DNA of 61,835 nucleotides. It comes from an uncultured Parabacteroides sp. GTDB taxonomy: Bacteria > Bacteroidota > Bacteroidia > Bacteroidales > Tannerellaceae. Position numbers and translations under genes: made by a program. The first letter of the stretch is position 1. Every line of letters starts with the position of its first letter. Under the pieces are notes generated by a model, which worked only from the letters and a program-made list of their open reading frames with translations, was not told where the DNA came from and searched no databases. The stretch is taken from contig CALUZR010000015.1 in assembly GCA_944325335.1 (NCBI GenBank), forward strand, positions 1 through 61,835, given 5' to 3'. This document shows, piece by piece, positions 1 to 7,900 of the stretch.

Positions 1-8
1 TTGTTCAT
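1..8 (-). CDS. Start of a large surface-protein gene running off the left edge (partial)
   Basis: Only the first codons are present: reading leftward from position 8 gives ATG AAC AA, the same start as the 1438-residue protein at 33143. The ~540 bp upstream are a close inverted copy of that gene's leader, so I infer a paralogue of the same secreted family. Nothing can be said about its body. Confidence 0.6.
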
Positions 9-116
9 AAGATTTAAAATTTTAATTATACAAAAATGTTTGATTAATAAACTCTTGATTAAATCTTACGAAGGTTTAGCACAACGTACCCGGCTTTGAT
101 TACGGACATAAAGAAA

Positions 117-194
117 GCGCGGGCTTACGTTGCCTATTATCAACTGAAAGGCTCTGGTAAGCCCGTTTTGCAATAATAGAACAACAGCCCGCGC
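117..194 (-). promoter_or_regulatory. Leader hairpin with two possible partners for its 3' arm (copy A)
   Basis: On the minus strand, arms GCGCGGGCT (194-186) and AGCCCGCGC (125-117) pair perfectly and are followed by a T-rich tract. Between them, CGGGCTTAC (165-157) is also a perfect complement of GTAAGCCCG in the 3' arm (128-120), so two exclusive pairings are possible. The layout is conserved in copy B. An attenuator or a terminated leader RNA would fit; function is inferred. Confidence 0.55.
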
Positions 195-422
195 CTATAC
201 GATTATATTTTCAGCTTCCCCGTACTGATACATATACTTATGATATGCACAAATTATAGAAAACCTACATCAAACTCGTATGTAGCGCAAGCATTTACTG
301 TCCATTATTCCGCAAAACTTTAAAATTTACCAGATTTTTCAGTTGGAATAATCTTCGTAAAATGCTTGTCAATATTTCTCTTGATTCCCTAAGGCGAATC
401 CCTATTCGCTGCAGAATCGATG

Positions 423-430
423 CAAAGGTA
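423..430 (-). promoter_or_regulatory. Bacteroidota -7 box for the left-edge gene
   Basis: CAAAGGTA on the plus strand is TACCTTTG on the minus strand, matching TAnnTTTG. The matching box in copy B is 32714-32721. Transcription would start about 410 nt before the start codon, giving a long 5' leader. Confidence 0.7.
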
Positions 431-669
431 AGGAGGAAAAATGAAATAGCAAGAAAAAAGTGAGAAAATTTTCAAGTTCTTATCCGAAAGTAGGGGATTT
501 ATGGACGAAATCCCGGGGTTTGGAGGATGAAACCGGATTTCAGAGAAACGAGCAATTTGACGGCAAAGATATGAGCTTGCTTGTATTTAGTGTTGCCATA
601 AATTCTCCTTTTCCCATCCACGCTTTTTGAGCAACGTTATTTGATCTGTGAAAGATATGAGTTGTTTGG

Positions 670-788
670 AATGCACGCAGACACAGATTAGACGGATGAC
701 CACTGATTTCTTTATTTGACTTCGCACGCTAAATTAAAAAAGAAGATCTGTGGTCATCTGTTCAATCTGTGTTATCTTGTGTGCCATT
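670..788. repeat. Long imperfect hairpin element
   Basis: Two ~45-bp arms, starting near 670 and ending near 788, are near-complementary; the core of the left arm is ACACAGATTAGACGGATGAC. It lies between the leader repeat and the MITE-like element. The corresponding position on the right flank (32523-32603) holds a hairpin of different sequence. No coding frame is seen. From 541 to 669 I see only a 19-codon minus-strand frame that I do not call a gene. Confidence 0.6.
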
Positions 789-823
789 ATTTCTATTATA
801 ATCGCCTTAATTATATACATCAT

Positions 824-1025
824 TAATTTCCAAACTTATCTTTCACCACGCGCTTAATTCTTTGTCGTATAGAGAGAAATGGTGAATCGTCTCTTTCTTT
901 CACACTACATCATCGTACCCTTTGTGTGTCCTTGGTGAACTTTGTGTCTAAAATGAGACGATTCACAGGATCTCGCTCAGTATAAGCTTTATAGACGAAA
1001 GGTGAAAGATACGTTTGGAAATTAT
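824..1025. mobile_element. MITE-like element, left copy (~200 bp)
   Basis: The ends are inverted repeats: TAATTTCC then AACTTATCTTTCACC on the left, mirrored by GGTGAAAGAT then TTTGGAAATTA on the right. An inner pair, GGTGAATCGTCTC and GAGACGATTCAC, makes the whole unit foldable. It encodes no protein. A near-identical copy in inverted orientation lies at 31807-32007. Non-autonomous mobility is inferred from the terminal inverted repeats and the second copy. No clear target duplication was seen. Confidence 0.65.
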
Positions 1026-1084
1026 TATGATAGATTCATACCGTTATTTCCGCCCATTACCAAATATATTTCCAAGAAATATCG

Positions 1085-1092
1085 TATCTTTG
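1085..1092 (+). promoter_or_regulatory. -7 box for the GNAT toxin-antitoxin pair
   Basis: TATCTTTG matches TAnnTTTG and lies 27 bp before the ATG at 1120, after the MITE-like element. Confidence 0.65.
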
Positions 1093-1119
1093 TCGTAGAA
1101 ATCTAAAAAAAAGGAGATT

Positions 1120-1299
1120 ATGGCAAGACCTATTAAAGAAACCCCGATATTGTATGGGGAAGAAGCACGGAAATTCGAGTTAAGGGCGAAGCATGTACGT
1201 CCTTACAGCGATGTGGAAATTGAAGAAATCAAGCGAAGCTATGAATTCATTCAAAGTCGGTTCAAAAGACATAAACGAGATGAAAAAGTTATTAACTGA
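1120..1299 (+). CDS. Small antitoxin-like protein upstream of GNAT toxin (59 aa)
   Basis: The frame starts at an ATG preceded by AAGGAGAT, one of the few strong Shine-Dalgarno sites in the window, and ends at TGA 1297-1299. The product is a 59-residue charged protein beginning MARPIKETPILYGEEARKF, with a lysine/arginine-rich tail. It overlaps the GNAT gene by 20 bp, the usual layout of a type II toxin-antitoxin operon. Small proteins with an MARPIKETP-type start next to such acetyltransferases recur in Bacteroides. No HTH or RHH fold is obvious, so the antitoxin role rests on context. Confidence 0.6.
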   Translation: MARPIKETPILYGEEARKFELRAKHVRPYSDVEIEEIKRSYEFIQSRFKRHKRDEKVIN

Positions 1300-1846
1300 C
1301 CTTGATTTTGAAGTCCGTATTTTGGGAGAAGATGAAACTGTAAAATCGTTCGATTGTGGTGATGATGATCTGAACGATTTTATTTTACATACAGCTCCGC
1401 TATACAAATCGGAAATGCTGGCAGAGACGTTTATCGTAGAAGACAACCAAGGTAAAGTATTAGCTTACTTTAGTTTGGCGACAGATAAAATTACTTTGTC
1501 GGAATTTGAAGGTAAAACCGAGTTTAATCGTTTTCGTAGAAAGCATTTCCCGAACGAGAAGCGTTTGAAAGCATATCCAGCTGTAAAAATATGCCGCTTT
1601 GCCGTAGATTTGTCGGCCCGCCAATATCATTTAGGCAGTACTTTACTCCAATACATTAAATGGAAAATATGGACAGAAGTAGAATTAGGATGCAGATATA
1701 TAACAGTAGATGCTTATCTTGTTGCGATACCATTTTATGAGAAAAACGATTTTAAAATATTGACAGCTTCTGATGCAGAAGACAGACACACTCGATTATT
1801 ATTCTTTGATATGAAGCAATTTAAAAGAGCTATAAAGAATGAATGA
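1280..1846 (+). CDS. GNAT-family acetyltransferase, probable toxin (188 aa)
   Basis: This GNAT protein has the N-terminal signature FDCGDDDLNDFI (about residues 19-30) that marks the toxin-type acetyltransferase subgroup, and an acetyl-CoA-binding loop near ARQYHLGSTLL. The toxin group typically acetylates aminoacyl-tRNA or other translation components; the target here is unknown. I chose ATG 1280 (MKKLLTDLDFEVR) because it overlaps the end of the 59-residue partner gene by 20 bp and gives the usual family length. Longer starts at 1193 or 1241 would lie wholly inside the partner gene. The gene is convergent with the GH2 gene, with a palindrome between. Confidence 0.75.
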   Translation: MKKLLTDLDFEVRILGEDETVKSFDCGDDDLNDFILHTAPLYKSEMLAETFIVEDNQGKVLAYFSLATDKITLSEFEGKTEFNRFRRKHFPNEKRLKAYPAVKICRFAVDLSARQYHLGSTLLQYIKWKIWTEVELGCRYITVDAYLVAIPFYEKNDFKILTASDAEDRHTRLLFFDMKQFKRAIKNE

Positions 1847-1872
1847 TTTCATAATTACTTAGGTGTAGAGTT

Positions 1873-1968
1873 ATGCCTATAACCTTTCTATTTCATAGTT
1901 ATAACCCTTTCCCTTTATAACTATAATTGCCGGAAATCACGGCGTGAATCCCGGCAACTATAACTATG
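1873..1968. repeat. Palindromic intergenic repeat, copy 1
   Basis: The 54 bp at 1915-1968 are an exact reverse complement of 30851-30904 and nearly self-complementary around a GCCGGAAATCACGGCGTGAA core. Weaker homology extends outward to about 1873 through a TTATGCCTATAACC segment. It lies between two convergent genes and could terminate transcription from both sides. A diverged relative is at 58429-58524. Confidence 0.7.
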
Positions 1969-2007
1969 TTTTTTGATGTTATAACGTCTTGTTTTTATGG
2001 AGATTCT

Positions 2008-4989
2008 CTAATGCAATCGAATTTCCATCCGTCCCGCGCAAGGCGAGGCTTCAAGCGTTTGGCAATAATTACCCCAAGCGATTTCGGGATAATCCCAGCG
2101 ATCGTTGACATAAAGGACGACTTGTCCGTTGGCACGGGTATCCATCCGACATGCCAAAGAAGCAGAGGGAGAACAAACACTGAGTGCTCCGTCGTTTCCC
2201 TTGGAAGTCAAGGTATAATAATAGATATGCTCTTTCATGCTCTTCGCTCGTTGGGTGAGCGGACGAGCGCAATTGGCACCGGCATCGGCCCAATAGTAAT
2301 AATTGTGCGTATCGTCTGCCCAAGGTTGAACGGGCTGTTCTCCGTATGCGGCTTGCTGGGATTGGAAGAGCGGGGTATCTCCTTCGTTTCCAGCCATTGC
2401 ATCAGAAGGATAGCAGCTCCACATCCCGCGACGTTTCCACTTCAGGTGGTCGATTGCGTCGGAAAGATGGAAAGCGATGCCCGTCTCGCGCAGATATCCG
2501 TTGGGTTCTCCCGTGGTTTTGTAATTAATCGTCAAGCGACCATCTGATGTAATGAGGAATTGCATATCCAATTGAATATCTTTATAAGAACCTGAAAGTG
2601 ACACTTCTACCTGATTCTCCTTTTGCGCATAGTTCAAAGACGACTTCTTCCAATCGGCTTCTGAAGTGATGATACGGTCGGCCATCTTGCGGACTTCGGC
2701 ACCTGAGAGGTGGTTCAGGTTGATAAAGAGATTCAAGAAAGGTCCCTTCTTGATGAATACTTGTCCATCGGACGTGGCATTCTCTATCAAACCTGTGGTT
2801 TTTGAAAATGGGATTTCGAAATCCTCACCTTGGATGATGATTTGCTCCGGCGTCTCGTCAACTTTCAACCAGGAAGATGGGTTTCGACGAGCGGGTATCT
2901 GTATGGGTTGTTCGCCTATGGATACGCATTCCGAATCAATCAGCTCGCCTTTCGAGGTATAGAAATGGATATCCAGCGAGGTGCCCTCCTTCCATTCCTC
3001 GGCGGGGATTAGTAATATCCCCTTCTGATGCGGTTCCACGTTTGGCATTATCGCTTCTTTCTCTACATTATTATAGGAATAGCGTACGTTCACTTCGCGA
3101 AGGTTCGTATGGTCGAACCGATTGTAAATAGGAAGTAGGAGACGTTCCCCTCTGCGGATATCCAGAGCTGACGTCTCTAACAGACGGACCGGAGAGTAAG
3201 CTTTTTTGGTGGCCCAGAACTCCGGCTTTTCGCGACGCCAAACATCTACAATGCCCCATTCGCCGTAGCCGACGCAATCGCCTTGGAAACCTTCGGGCTT
3301 GGCTGTGTGGGCAAATTCCTTCCAAAAGGCATCACCTACTTGAGGCTTCGGTATCATGAATATTTCATCAATGTAACCCCAGATCGCACCGCCCAGTCCG
3401 CCACGAGCTTCAAAGAGTCCGCTCCACATCTTCTCGATAGACAACCCCCAAAACTCTCGAATACCAGGATCCCGTTGGAGCGTCTCATAGGTGTAGCAAG
3501 CCGGGTGCGCCCATTCGTCGAACAGCGCAGGGATGCCTTCGCCTTGGAAACCTCGCACGGTGCGGTTCCATTGGCTCAAATTCCCATTATAGTCTTGGTA
3601 GTGCATACTCAAGATGTCATAGATGGGCGTACGGTCTCCTACCGAACCCGGATAGCTAAAGATGACCGGCCGCGTCTTATCCGTTGCCTTCACCCAATCC
3701 CATGAGGCCTGGAAATTCTTTCCGTAGACGCTCTCGTTACCTATCGACCAGAAAAGAATCGATGCGTGGGAGCGGTACGCCTTCACCATCTCTTTTAATT
3801 GCCCTAAATAGCGCGGCGTGAAGAGTGTACTGTCCTGCGTCTTGCCTGGTGCGTAATTCTTTTGCCGGTATGTGTCGACAAAGCAGGCTGCCGTCTCGCA
3901 CTCCACGTAAATACCGAACCGGTCACAGTATCTCAGGAAGGCCTCCGAAGGCGGATAATGCGAAGTACGGACAAAATTCATATTGGCTTGCTTGAAACGG
4001 AGCGCATCCAGGCTATCGAGCTCGGCGGTTGTCGTGCGTCCTAACGTCGGATGGATATCATGACGGCAAGCTCCACGGAGTTTGACCGGCTTTCCGTTTA
4101 CGAACATCTGGTCTCCTCTTATCTCGACTTCCCGGAAACCTATTTCACGCTCAAAATAACCTACTTCTTTCTCTTTTTTTAGAAGGCGAATCTTCAGGCC
4201 ATATAAATTAGGGTGCTCAGCGTCCCATTTTAATGGCGCGGATACGTGTAGTACATGATGATTATCTCCTGTCTGTACCAGATATTCCGTCTGGGGCAAT
4301 GGATAAGGTTTCCCCGTCGGGTCTATCAGTGTATATTTTACTTCCATCTCGTCCTCGGCTTGGAAGAAGACATTCAGCGTGGCATCTTGATAGTCCGCAT
4401 CCAAATCGGTCTCGGTATGGAAATCATAGATGAAGTCCTTCGGTTGGGCGAAGATAGTCACGTCCCGTAAGATGCCTCCGATGGGATGGTGTGCGTATCC
4501 AGAGGCATAGGAGACTTCATCCAAGCGGTCTTCTACTTCGAGGAGGATCTCATTCGTCTTTCCAAGGCGTACAAATTCCGTGATGTCGGTCTCCCAGCGG
4601 GTAAATCCTCCGTGGTGTTCGCGTACGTACTTCCCATTAACGTATAATTTCGCATGGCTATAGACGCCATCGAACCGCAAGATGATTTCTTTTCCTGCGT
4701 ATGCTTTCGGGAGGGTCAGTTCCTTACGGTAGAAGAAGGGTTGGTCGTGACGGATGGCATACCCTTGCATCACGGCTTCCCCCGGTACTTGTATAGTCTT
4801 CCACGGGCTATCTGCGGAGTAACGGAACTCCCATGTGCCATTTAGGAGGAGTATTTTGTCCGTCGCCCCAGCTTGCCTCGCCGGCATCAGGTAGGTGCGC
4901 GGTTCGCTTACGGTTTCTGCCGCCGTGAGGGTCTCGCAAGCCAACAGGAGAAGGAGGCCTGCCTTTTGTAGGATTTGTTTTACTTTCAT
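2008..4989 (-). CDS. Secreted GH2 beta-galactosidase-like glycosidase (993 aa)
   Basis: A glycoside hydrolase of family GH2 that should cleave a terminal beta-linked sugar by a retaining mechanism. An N-terminal signal (about residues 1-23, hydrophobic GLLLLLAC) sends it to the periplasm or outer surface. The jelly-roll sugar-binding domain spans ~45-180, the Ig-like domain ~185-290, and the TIM barrel ~295-600. The acid/base is E419 (WSIGNES) and the nucleophile E492 (ALFDEWAH). A beta-sandwich tail follows, as in LacZ-type enzymes. It is the last gene of the corrinoid methyltransferase operon, 23 bp after the AraC gene. It resembles the 1011-residue enzyme at 14153. Exact sugar specificity cannot be read from sequence. 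Confidence 0.88.
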   Translation of the reverse strand: MKVKQILQKAGLLLLLACETLTAAETVSEPRTYLMPARQAGATDKILLLNGTWEFRYSADSPWKTIQVPGEAVMQGYAIRHDQPFFYRKELTLPKAYAGKEIILRFDGVYSHAKLYVNGKYVREHHGGFTRWETDITEFVRLGKTNEILLEVEDRLDEVSYASGYAHHPIGGILRDVTIFAQPKDFIYDFHTETDLDADYQDATLNVFFQAEDEMEVKYTLIDPTGKPYPLPQTEYLVQTGDNHHVLHVSAPLKWDAEHPNLYGLKIRLLKKEKEVGYFEREIGFREVEIRGDQMFVNGKPVKLRGACRHDIHPTLGRTTTAELDSLDALRFKQANMNFVRTSHYPPSEAFLRYCDRFGIYVECETAACFVDTYRQKNYAPGKTQDSTLFTPRYLGQLKEMVKAYRSHASILFWSIGNESVYGKNFQASWDWVKATDKTRPVIFSYPGSVGDRTPIYDILSMHYQDYNGNLSQWNRTVRGFQGEGIPALFDEWAHPACYTYETLQRDPGIREFWGLSIEKMWSGLFEARGGLGGAIWGYIDEIFMIPKPQVGDAFWKEFAHTAKPEGFQGDCVGYGEWGIVDVWRREKPEFWATKKAYSPVRLLETSALDIRRGERLLLPIYNRFDHTNLREVNVRYSYNNVEKEAIMPNVEPHQKGILLIPAEEWKEGTSLDIHFYTSKGELIDSECVSIGEQPIQIPARRNPSSWLKVDETPEQIIIQGEDFEIPFSKTTGLIENATSDGQVFIKKGPFLNLFINLNHLSGAEVRKMADRIITSEADWKKSSLNYAQKENQVEVSLSGSYKDIQLDMQFLITSDGRLTINYKTTGEPNGYLRETGIAFHLSDAIDHLKWKRRGMWSCYPSDAMAGNEGDTPLFQSQQAAYGEQPVQPWADDTHNYYYWADAGANCARPLTQRAKSMKEHIYYYTLTSKGNDGALSVCSPSASLACRMDTRANGQVVLYVNDRWDYPEIAWGNYCQTLEASPCAGRMEIRLH

Positions 4990-5012
4990 GATAGATGCTA
5001 TTATGTATTGTT

Positions 5013-5861
5013 TTATTTCTTGAAATGGCTGGGCACGATGCCCACATGACTTTTAAAGATACGCGCGAACTGCTGCGGCGAACTAAAGCCACATTGGAAG
5101 CAAACCTCCTTGACGGTCAGCTCGCTATTCTTCATGAGCTCGATCGCGCGGTTTACGCGAAGCTGGTTCAAGTATTCGAGCGGCGCGATGTGCAGCGAAT
5201 CTACGAATAGTTTGCGCAGGTAGCGTTCGCTGATGCCTATGTTAGCCGATACATCCGATACTTTGATATCTTCGTCCACATGCGTTCGGATAAAGGCAAT
5301 GGCATGGCGTAATGACTCGTTCGCGCCCATCGGCACATAGATTTCATCGAGATGGCGGTAGATCAGCAACAGCAATTCGGCGTAATACAGGACTACCAGA
5401 TTCTGGAAATACTCCGCCCGTCCGTTTAGTTCGTTTATAATGCGCTGGATAACCCGCATCATACGTATGTGGTTGCATATCCGGATGAGCCGGTTCTCGC
5501 GCGTAAAGACGGAAAAGGATCCGAAGCGGTCGTGCGGACCAAACATCGAAAATATCTCCGGAAGGAACTCCAGTTGAAGCAATGTAGTGCCTTGTTGCCC
5601 TGCTTCGAACGTATGCGGGACGTTGGAAAGGATAATCATGATATCCCCTTCGCGGAATAGGACGCTCTCATCCTCCAGATGGAGAATGCAGCTTCCCCGC
5701 TTCACGTAATTGATCTCGATACGGAGATGCGCATGCGGCCCATACGTCTCAGAGGCATGAAAAGAGATCGTCCGGAAAACCTCCGCCAGCCGCTGGTGCT
5801 TTAGCCGTTCGGTTAGATGCTCCAGTTGCACAAAAAATGAATTGGTATCCTCTTCCCTCAT
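5013..5861 (-). CDS. AraC-family regulator inside the methyltransferase operon (282 aa)
   Basis: The N-terminal half (to about residue 150) is a cupin-type ligand-binding domain with HxHLRIEINYVKRG-like strands. The C-terminal ~100 residues hold two helix-turn-helix motifs ending GFSSPQQFARIFKSHVG, the AraC/XylS signature. It probably senses a small carbohydrate or aromatic compound and activates transcription. The gene sits between the MT2 gene (11-bp gap) and the GH2 gene (23-bp gap), so it is co-transcribed with likely targets, which suggests autoregulation. The ligand is unknown. Confidence 0.85.
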   Translation of the reverse strand: MREEDTNSFFVQLEHLTERLKHQRLAEVFRTISFHASETYGPHAHLRIEINYVKRGSCILHLEDESVLFREGDIMIILSNVPHTFEAGQQGTTLLQLEFLPEIFSMFGPHDRFGSFSVFTRENRLIRICNHIRMMRVIQRIINELNGRAEYFQNLVVLYYAELLLLIYRHLDEIYVPMGANESLRHAIAFIRTHVDEDIKVSDVSANIGISERYLRKLFVDSLHIAPLEYLNQLRVNRAIELMKNSELTVKEVCFQCGFSSPQQFARIFKSHVGIVPSHFKK

Positions 5862-5872
5862 ACTATCCGTTT

Positions 5873-6868
5873 TTAGAATGAACTATTAAAATGGTCTAAT
5901 GCCTGGTAGAATGCCTGGATATTGGCTTCCGGGACCATCGGCACGTCGCAGCCCGTTGATAGGACGTAATTCTTTGCCGAGGCCGTCTGCTCGAGCAGCT
6001 CCAAGGTCTTTTGGTAGACTACTTCGGGCGTAGATTGCTTCAGGATGCCCACAGGGTCGATATTCCCCATGACCAGCACGTCCGTAGGGCAGGCTTGCAA
6101 GGCTTGCCGCATGTCGATCGCATTCCCAAAGTGCAAAGCAGCCGCCCCACTGTCTACCATGGCTTGCGTACATTGCCCCGTATTCCCGCAATTATGCAGG
6201 ATGATGGTAAAAGTATCATCTTGCAAGGCTTCCACCACCTGCCGCACATACTTGGTAGAGTAAGTTTGGCAATCCTCGTCAGACAGCAAGCCTGCAGCAG
6301 GCTCGGCCATGATAACGCCGGTGACGCCCGTCCGTTTTAATTCCTCGCAATAGCGAAGCAGGAAGGCGGTACACTTCTCCAGCAAGGCAGTAATCGTATC
6401 TGGCTCGATATAAATTGCTACCATGATTTCAGACATGTCATACAGGCGTCCCGCCAAAGAGAAAGGACCTATACATCCGGCAAAAACGGGACGGTCTGTA
6501 AACGTCCTAACGGCAAGTTGGTTTGCCTTCAGGTATTCCGGCAGGCGTCCGGCCTTTAGATCGGGTACGCGAAGTTGCTTTACCTCCTCCTCATTCCTTA
6601 TCAAGCGTTCCAAGACATGCGGCAATTCGTTTTCAGCAAATTCTATCTTGCTCCCGAATGCCTCCGCCTCTACGGTGAGGTCCATAATGACGGTACAAGC
6701 CGCCATATCAAACTTATTTACGATGGCTTCGATGGCCGAGAAGTGGACATTCCCGTCCGTGACGGCATCCACCACCCGTTTGCCCACGTATTCGATGCCA
6801 GGGTGTGTCATGATAGGCATGGCCACCCGTTTATTTCCTTCTATGATCTGTTTAATCCAATCTGCCAT
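5873..6868 (-). CDS. MtaA/MtbA-like corrinoid:acceptor methyltransferase, UroD family (331 aa)
   Basis: A uroporphyrinogen-decarboxylase-fold protein of the methyltransferase branch, not HemE. It carries the zinc motif of MtaA/MtbA: H225-N-C227 in LHNCGNT, then C307 in STGCDVP about 80 residues later. In methanogens such enzymes move methyl from a corrinoid protein to coenzyme M. This organism should lack coenzyme M, so the acceptor here is open; tetrahydrofolate, homocysteine or another thiol are candidates. With the corrinoid protein and UroD-like MT1 of the same operon it forms a complete three-part system. A 42-bp tandem array separates it from the corrinoid-protein gene. Confidence 0.82.
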   Translation of the reverse strand: MADWIKQIIEGNKRVAMPIMTHPGIEYVGKRVVDAVTDGNVHFSAIEAIVNKFDMAACTVIMDLTVEAEAFGSKIEFAENELPHVLERLIRNEEEVKQLRVPDLKAGRLPEYLKANQLAVRTFTDRPVFAGCIGPFSLAGRLYDMSEIMVAIYIEPDTITALLEKCTAFLLRYCEELKRTGVTGVIMAEPAAGLLSDEDCQTYSTKYVRQVVEALQDDTFTIILHNCGNTGQCTQAMVDSGAAALHFGNAIDMRQALQACPTDVLVMGNIDPVGILKQSTPEVVYQKTLELLEQTASAKNYVLSTGCDVPMVPEANIQAFYQALDHFNSSF

Positions 6869-7002
6869 ATTCTATTTCCTTTCTTTCGTACTTCTTTTTA
6901 TATTGAAATGAGTTTATTTGAAAAAATCTGCTTGGTTGTTTTTCGACAAAACTGAGCAAAGCGCCCCAAGTTTAAGTTTTAATATTTGATTCATCGGATA
7001 TT

Positions 7003-7231
7003 AAATACTGAGCTCGGTATTTAATGCCCGATACGTCGGATGTAAAATACTGAGCTCAGTATTTAATGCCCGATGCGTCGGATGTAAAATACCGAGCTCA
7101 GTATTTAAGGTCCGATGCGTCGGATGTAAAATACTGAGCTCAGTATTTAAGGTCCGATGTGTCGGATGTAAAATACCGAGCTCAGTATTTAACATCTGTT
7201 TTATCAAATGTAAAACACTAAGCTCAGGATG
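7003..7231. repeat. Tandem array, six 42-bp units, each with a 20-bp palindrome
   Basis: The GAGCTC centre recurs at 7010, 7052, 7094, 7136 and 7178, and a decayed copy at 7220, exactly 42 bp apart. The core palindrome is AAATACTGAGCTCAGTATTT; the linker carries a second inverted pair, CCGATGCGTCGG. The array fills the gap between the corrinoid-protein and MT2 genes inside one operon and reaches the corrinoid-protein stop codon. Between 6869 and 7002 nothing else is evident. Confidence 0.95.
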
Positions 7232-7900
7232 TTATGCGCTGATGCGGTTTAAAATCTCTACAAGCTCTTGCGGACCATCCGTATAGTAATCCGCACCTAT
7301 CTTATGGGCAAACTCCTGTGTCACGGGCGCCCCGCCTACAAAAGTGACTATGCCGGGGAATTGTTGCTTCAGCGCCGCGTTGATTTGTTCCATGTTTACC
7401 ATTGTCGTCGTGAGCAAGGCCGACATACCGACGTATGCACCGGGATGTGCCTTAACCGCTTCGACGAACTTGTCCGCCTTCACGTCTACCCCAAGGTCGA
7501 TTACCTCGTACCCATTGCCTTCTACCATCATCGCCACCAGATTTTTTCCGATATCATGCAAATCTCCCTCTACCGTGCCGATAATAAACTGTCCACGACG
7601 CTGCACACTGCCATCCTGAAAGAACTTCTTGAGATGCTTGAGGGCAGTACTCATGGCTTTGGCGCTCATCAAGACTTGTGGGACGAACACCTGGTTGTTC
7701 TTGAACTTGACCCCGATCTTTTCCATGCCTATGATGAGGCCGCGGGTCAAAATATCAGCCGGACTGAGCCCAGCTTCCAATGCCTGCAATGTCAGTTCCT
7801 CTGCGCCATCCATTCCTTTCATCTTTGGCGGGAAAGGAGTGGCTTTATTGATCTTGCCAAGCTCTACGCACTCGGCAATACGTGCTAATAAATCTTCCAT
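7232..7900 (-). CDS. Methyltransferase corrinoid (B12-binding) protein (222 aa)
   Basis: Residues ~1-95 form the helical cap of MtaC/MtbC/MtvC-type proteins and ~100-222 the Rossmann B12-binding domain. The lower cobalt ligand motif DxHxxG is D113-L-H115-D-I-G118. The later SALLTT (~160) and GGAPV (~189) complete the cobalamin site. It shuttles a methyl group as methyl-Co(III) between MT1 and MT2 and returns to Co(I). Its start codon directly follows the symporter stop, so the two are translationally linked. Accidental oxidation to Co(II) would need the RACo-like protein at 11583. Confidence 0.93.
   Translation of the reverse strand: MEDLLARIAECVELGKINKATPFPPKMKGMDGAEELTLQALEAGLSPADILTRGLIIGMEKIGVKFKNNQVFVPQVLMSAKAMSTALKHLKKFFQDGSVQRRGQFIIGTVEGDLHDIGKNLVAMMVEGNGYEVIDLGVDVKADKFVEAVKAHPGAYVGMSALLTTTMVNMEQINAALKQQFPGIVTFVGGAPVTQEFAHKIGADYYTDGPQELVEILNRISA

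Larger units (their letters stand above)
1..540 (-). repeat. Leader/promoter repeat, copy A (inverted relative to 32604-33150)
   Basis: This stretch matches the reverse complement of 32604-33150 with scattered differences, from the start codon through the AT-rich pre-start segment, a GC-rich hairpin, a middle region and the promoter. Identity stops sharply at 540, after the shared GGATGAAACCGGATTT. It serves the gene leaving the left edge. The 3' and promoter parts are best conserved and the middle is more divergent, as expected for a functional leader duplicated with its gene. Confidence 0.85.

Noticed and set aside
541..669. A 19-codon minus-strand frame starting MATLNTSKLISLPSNC
   Set aside because: It has a GGAGAATTT upstream, but is too short and lacks any homology I can support.
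1193..1279. Longer start of the GNAT protein
   Set aside because: It would lie wholly within the partner gene and adds residues foreign to the family.
7001..7207. A 68-codon frame encoding a 14-residue repeat
   Set aside because: It is open only because the 42-bp repeat is a multiple of three and lacks stops in that frame; no ribosome-binding site and no conserved partner.
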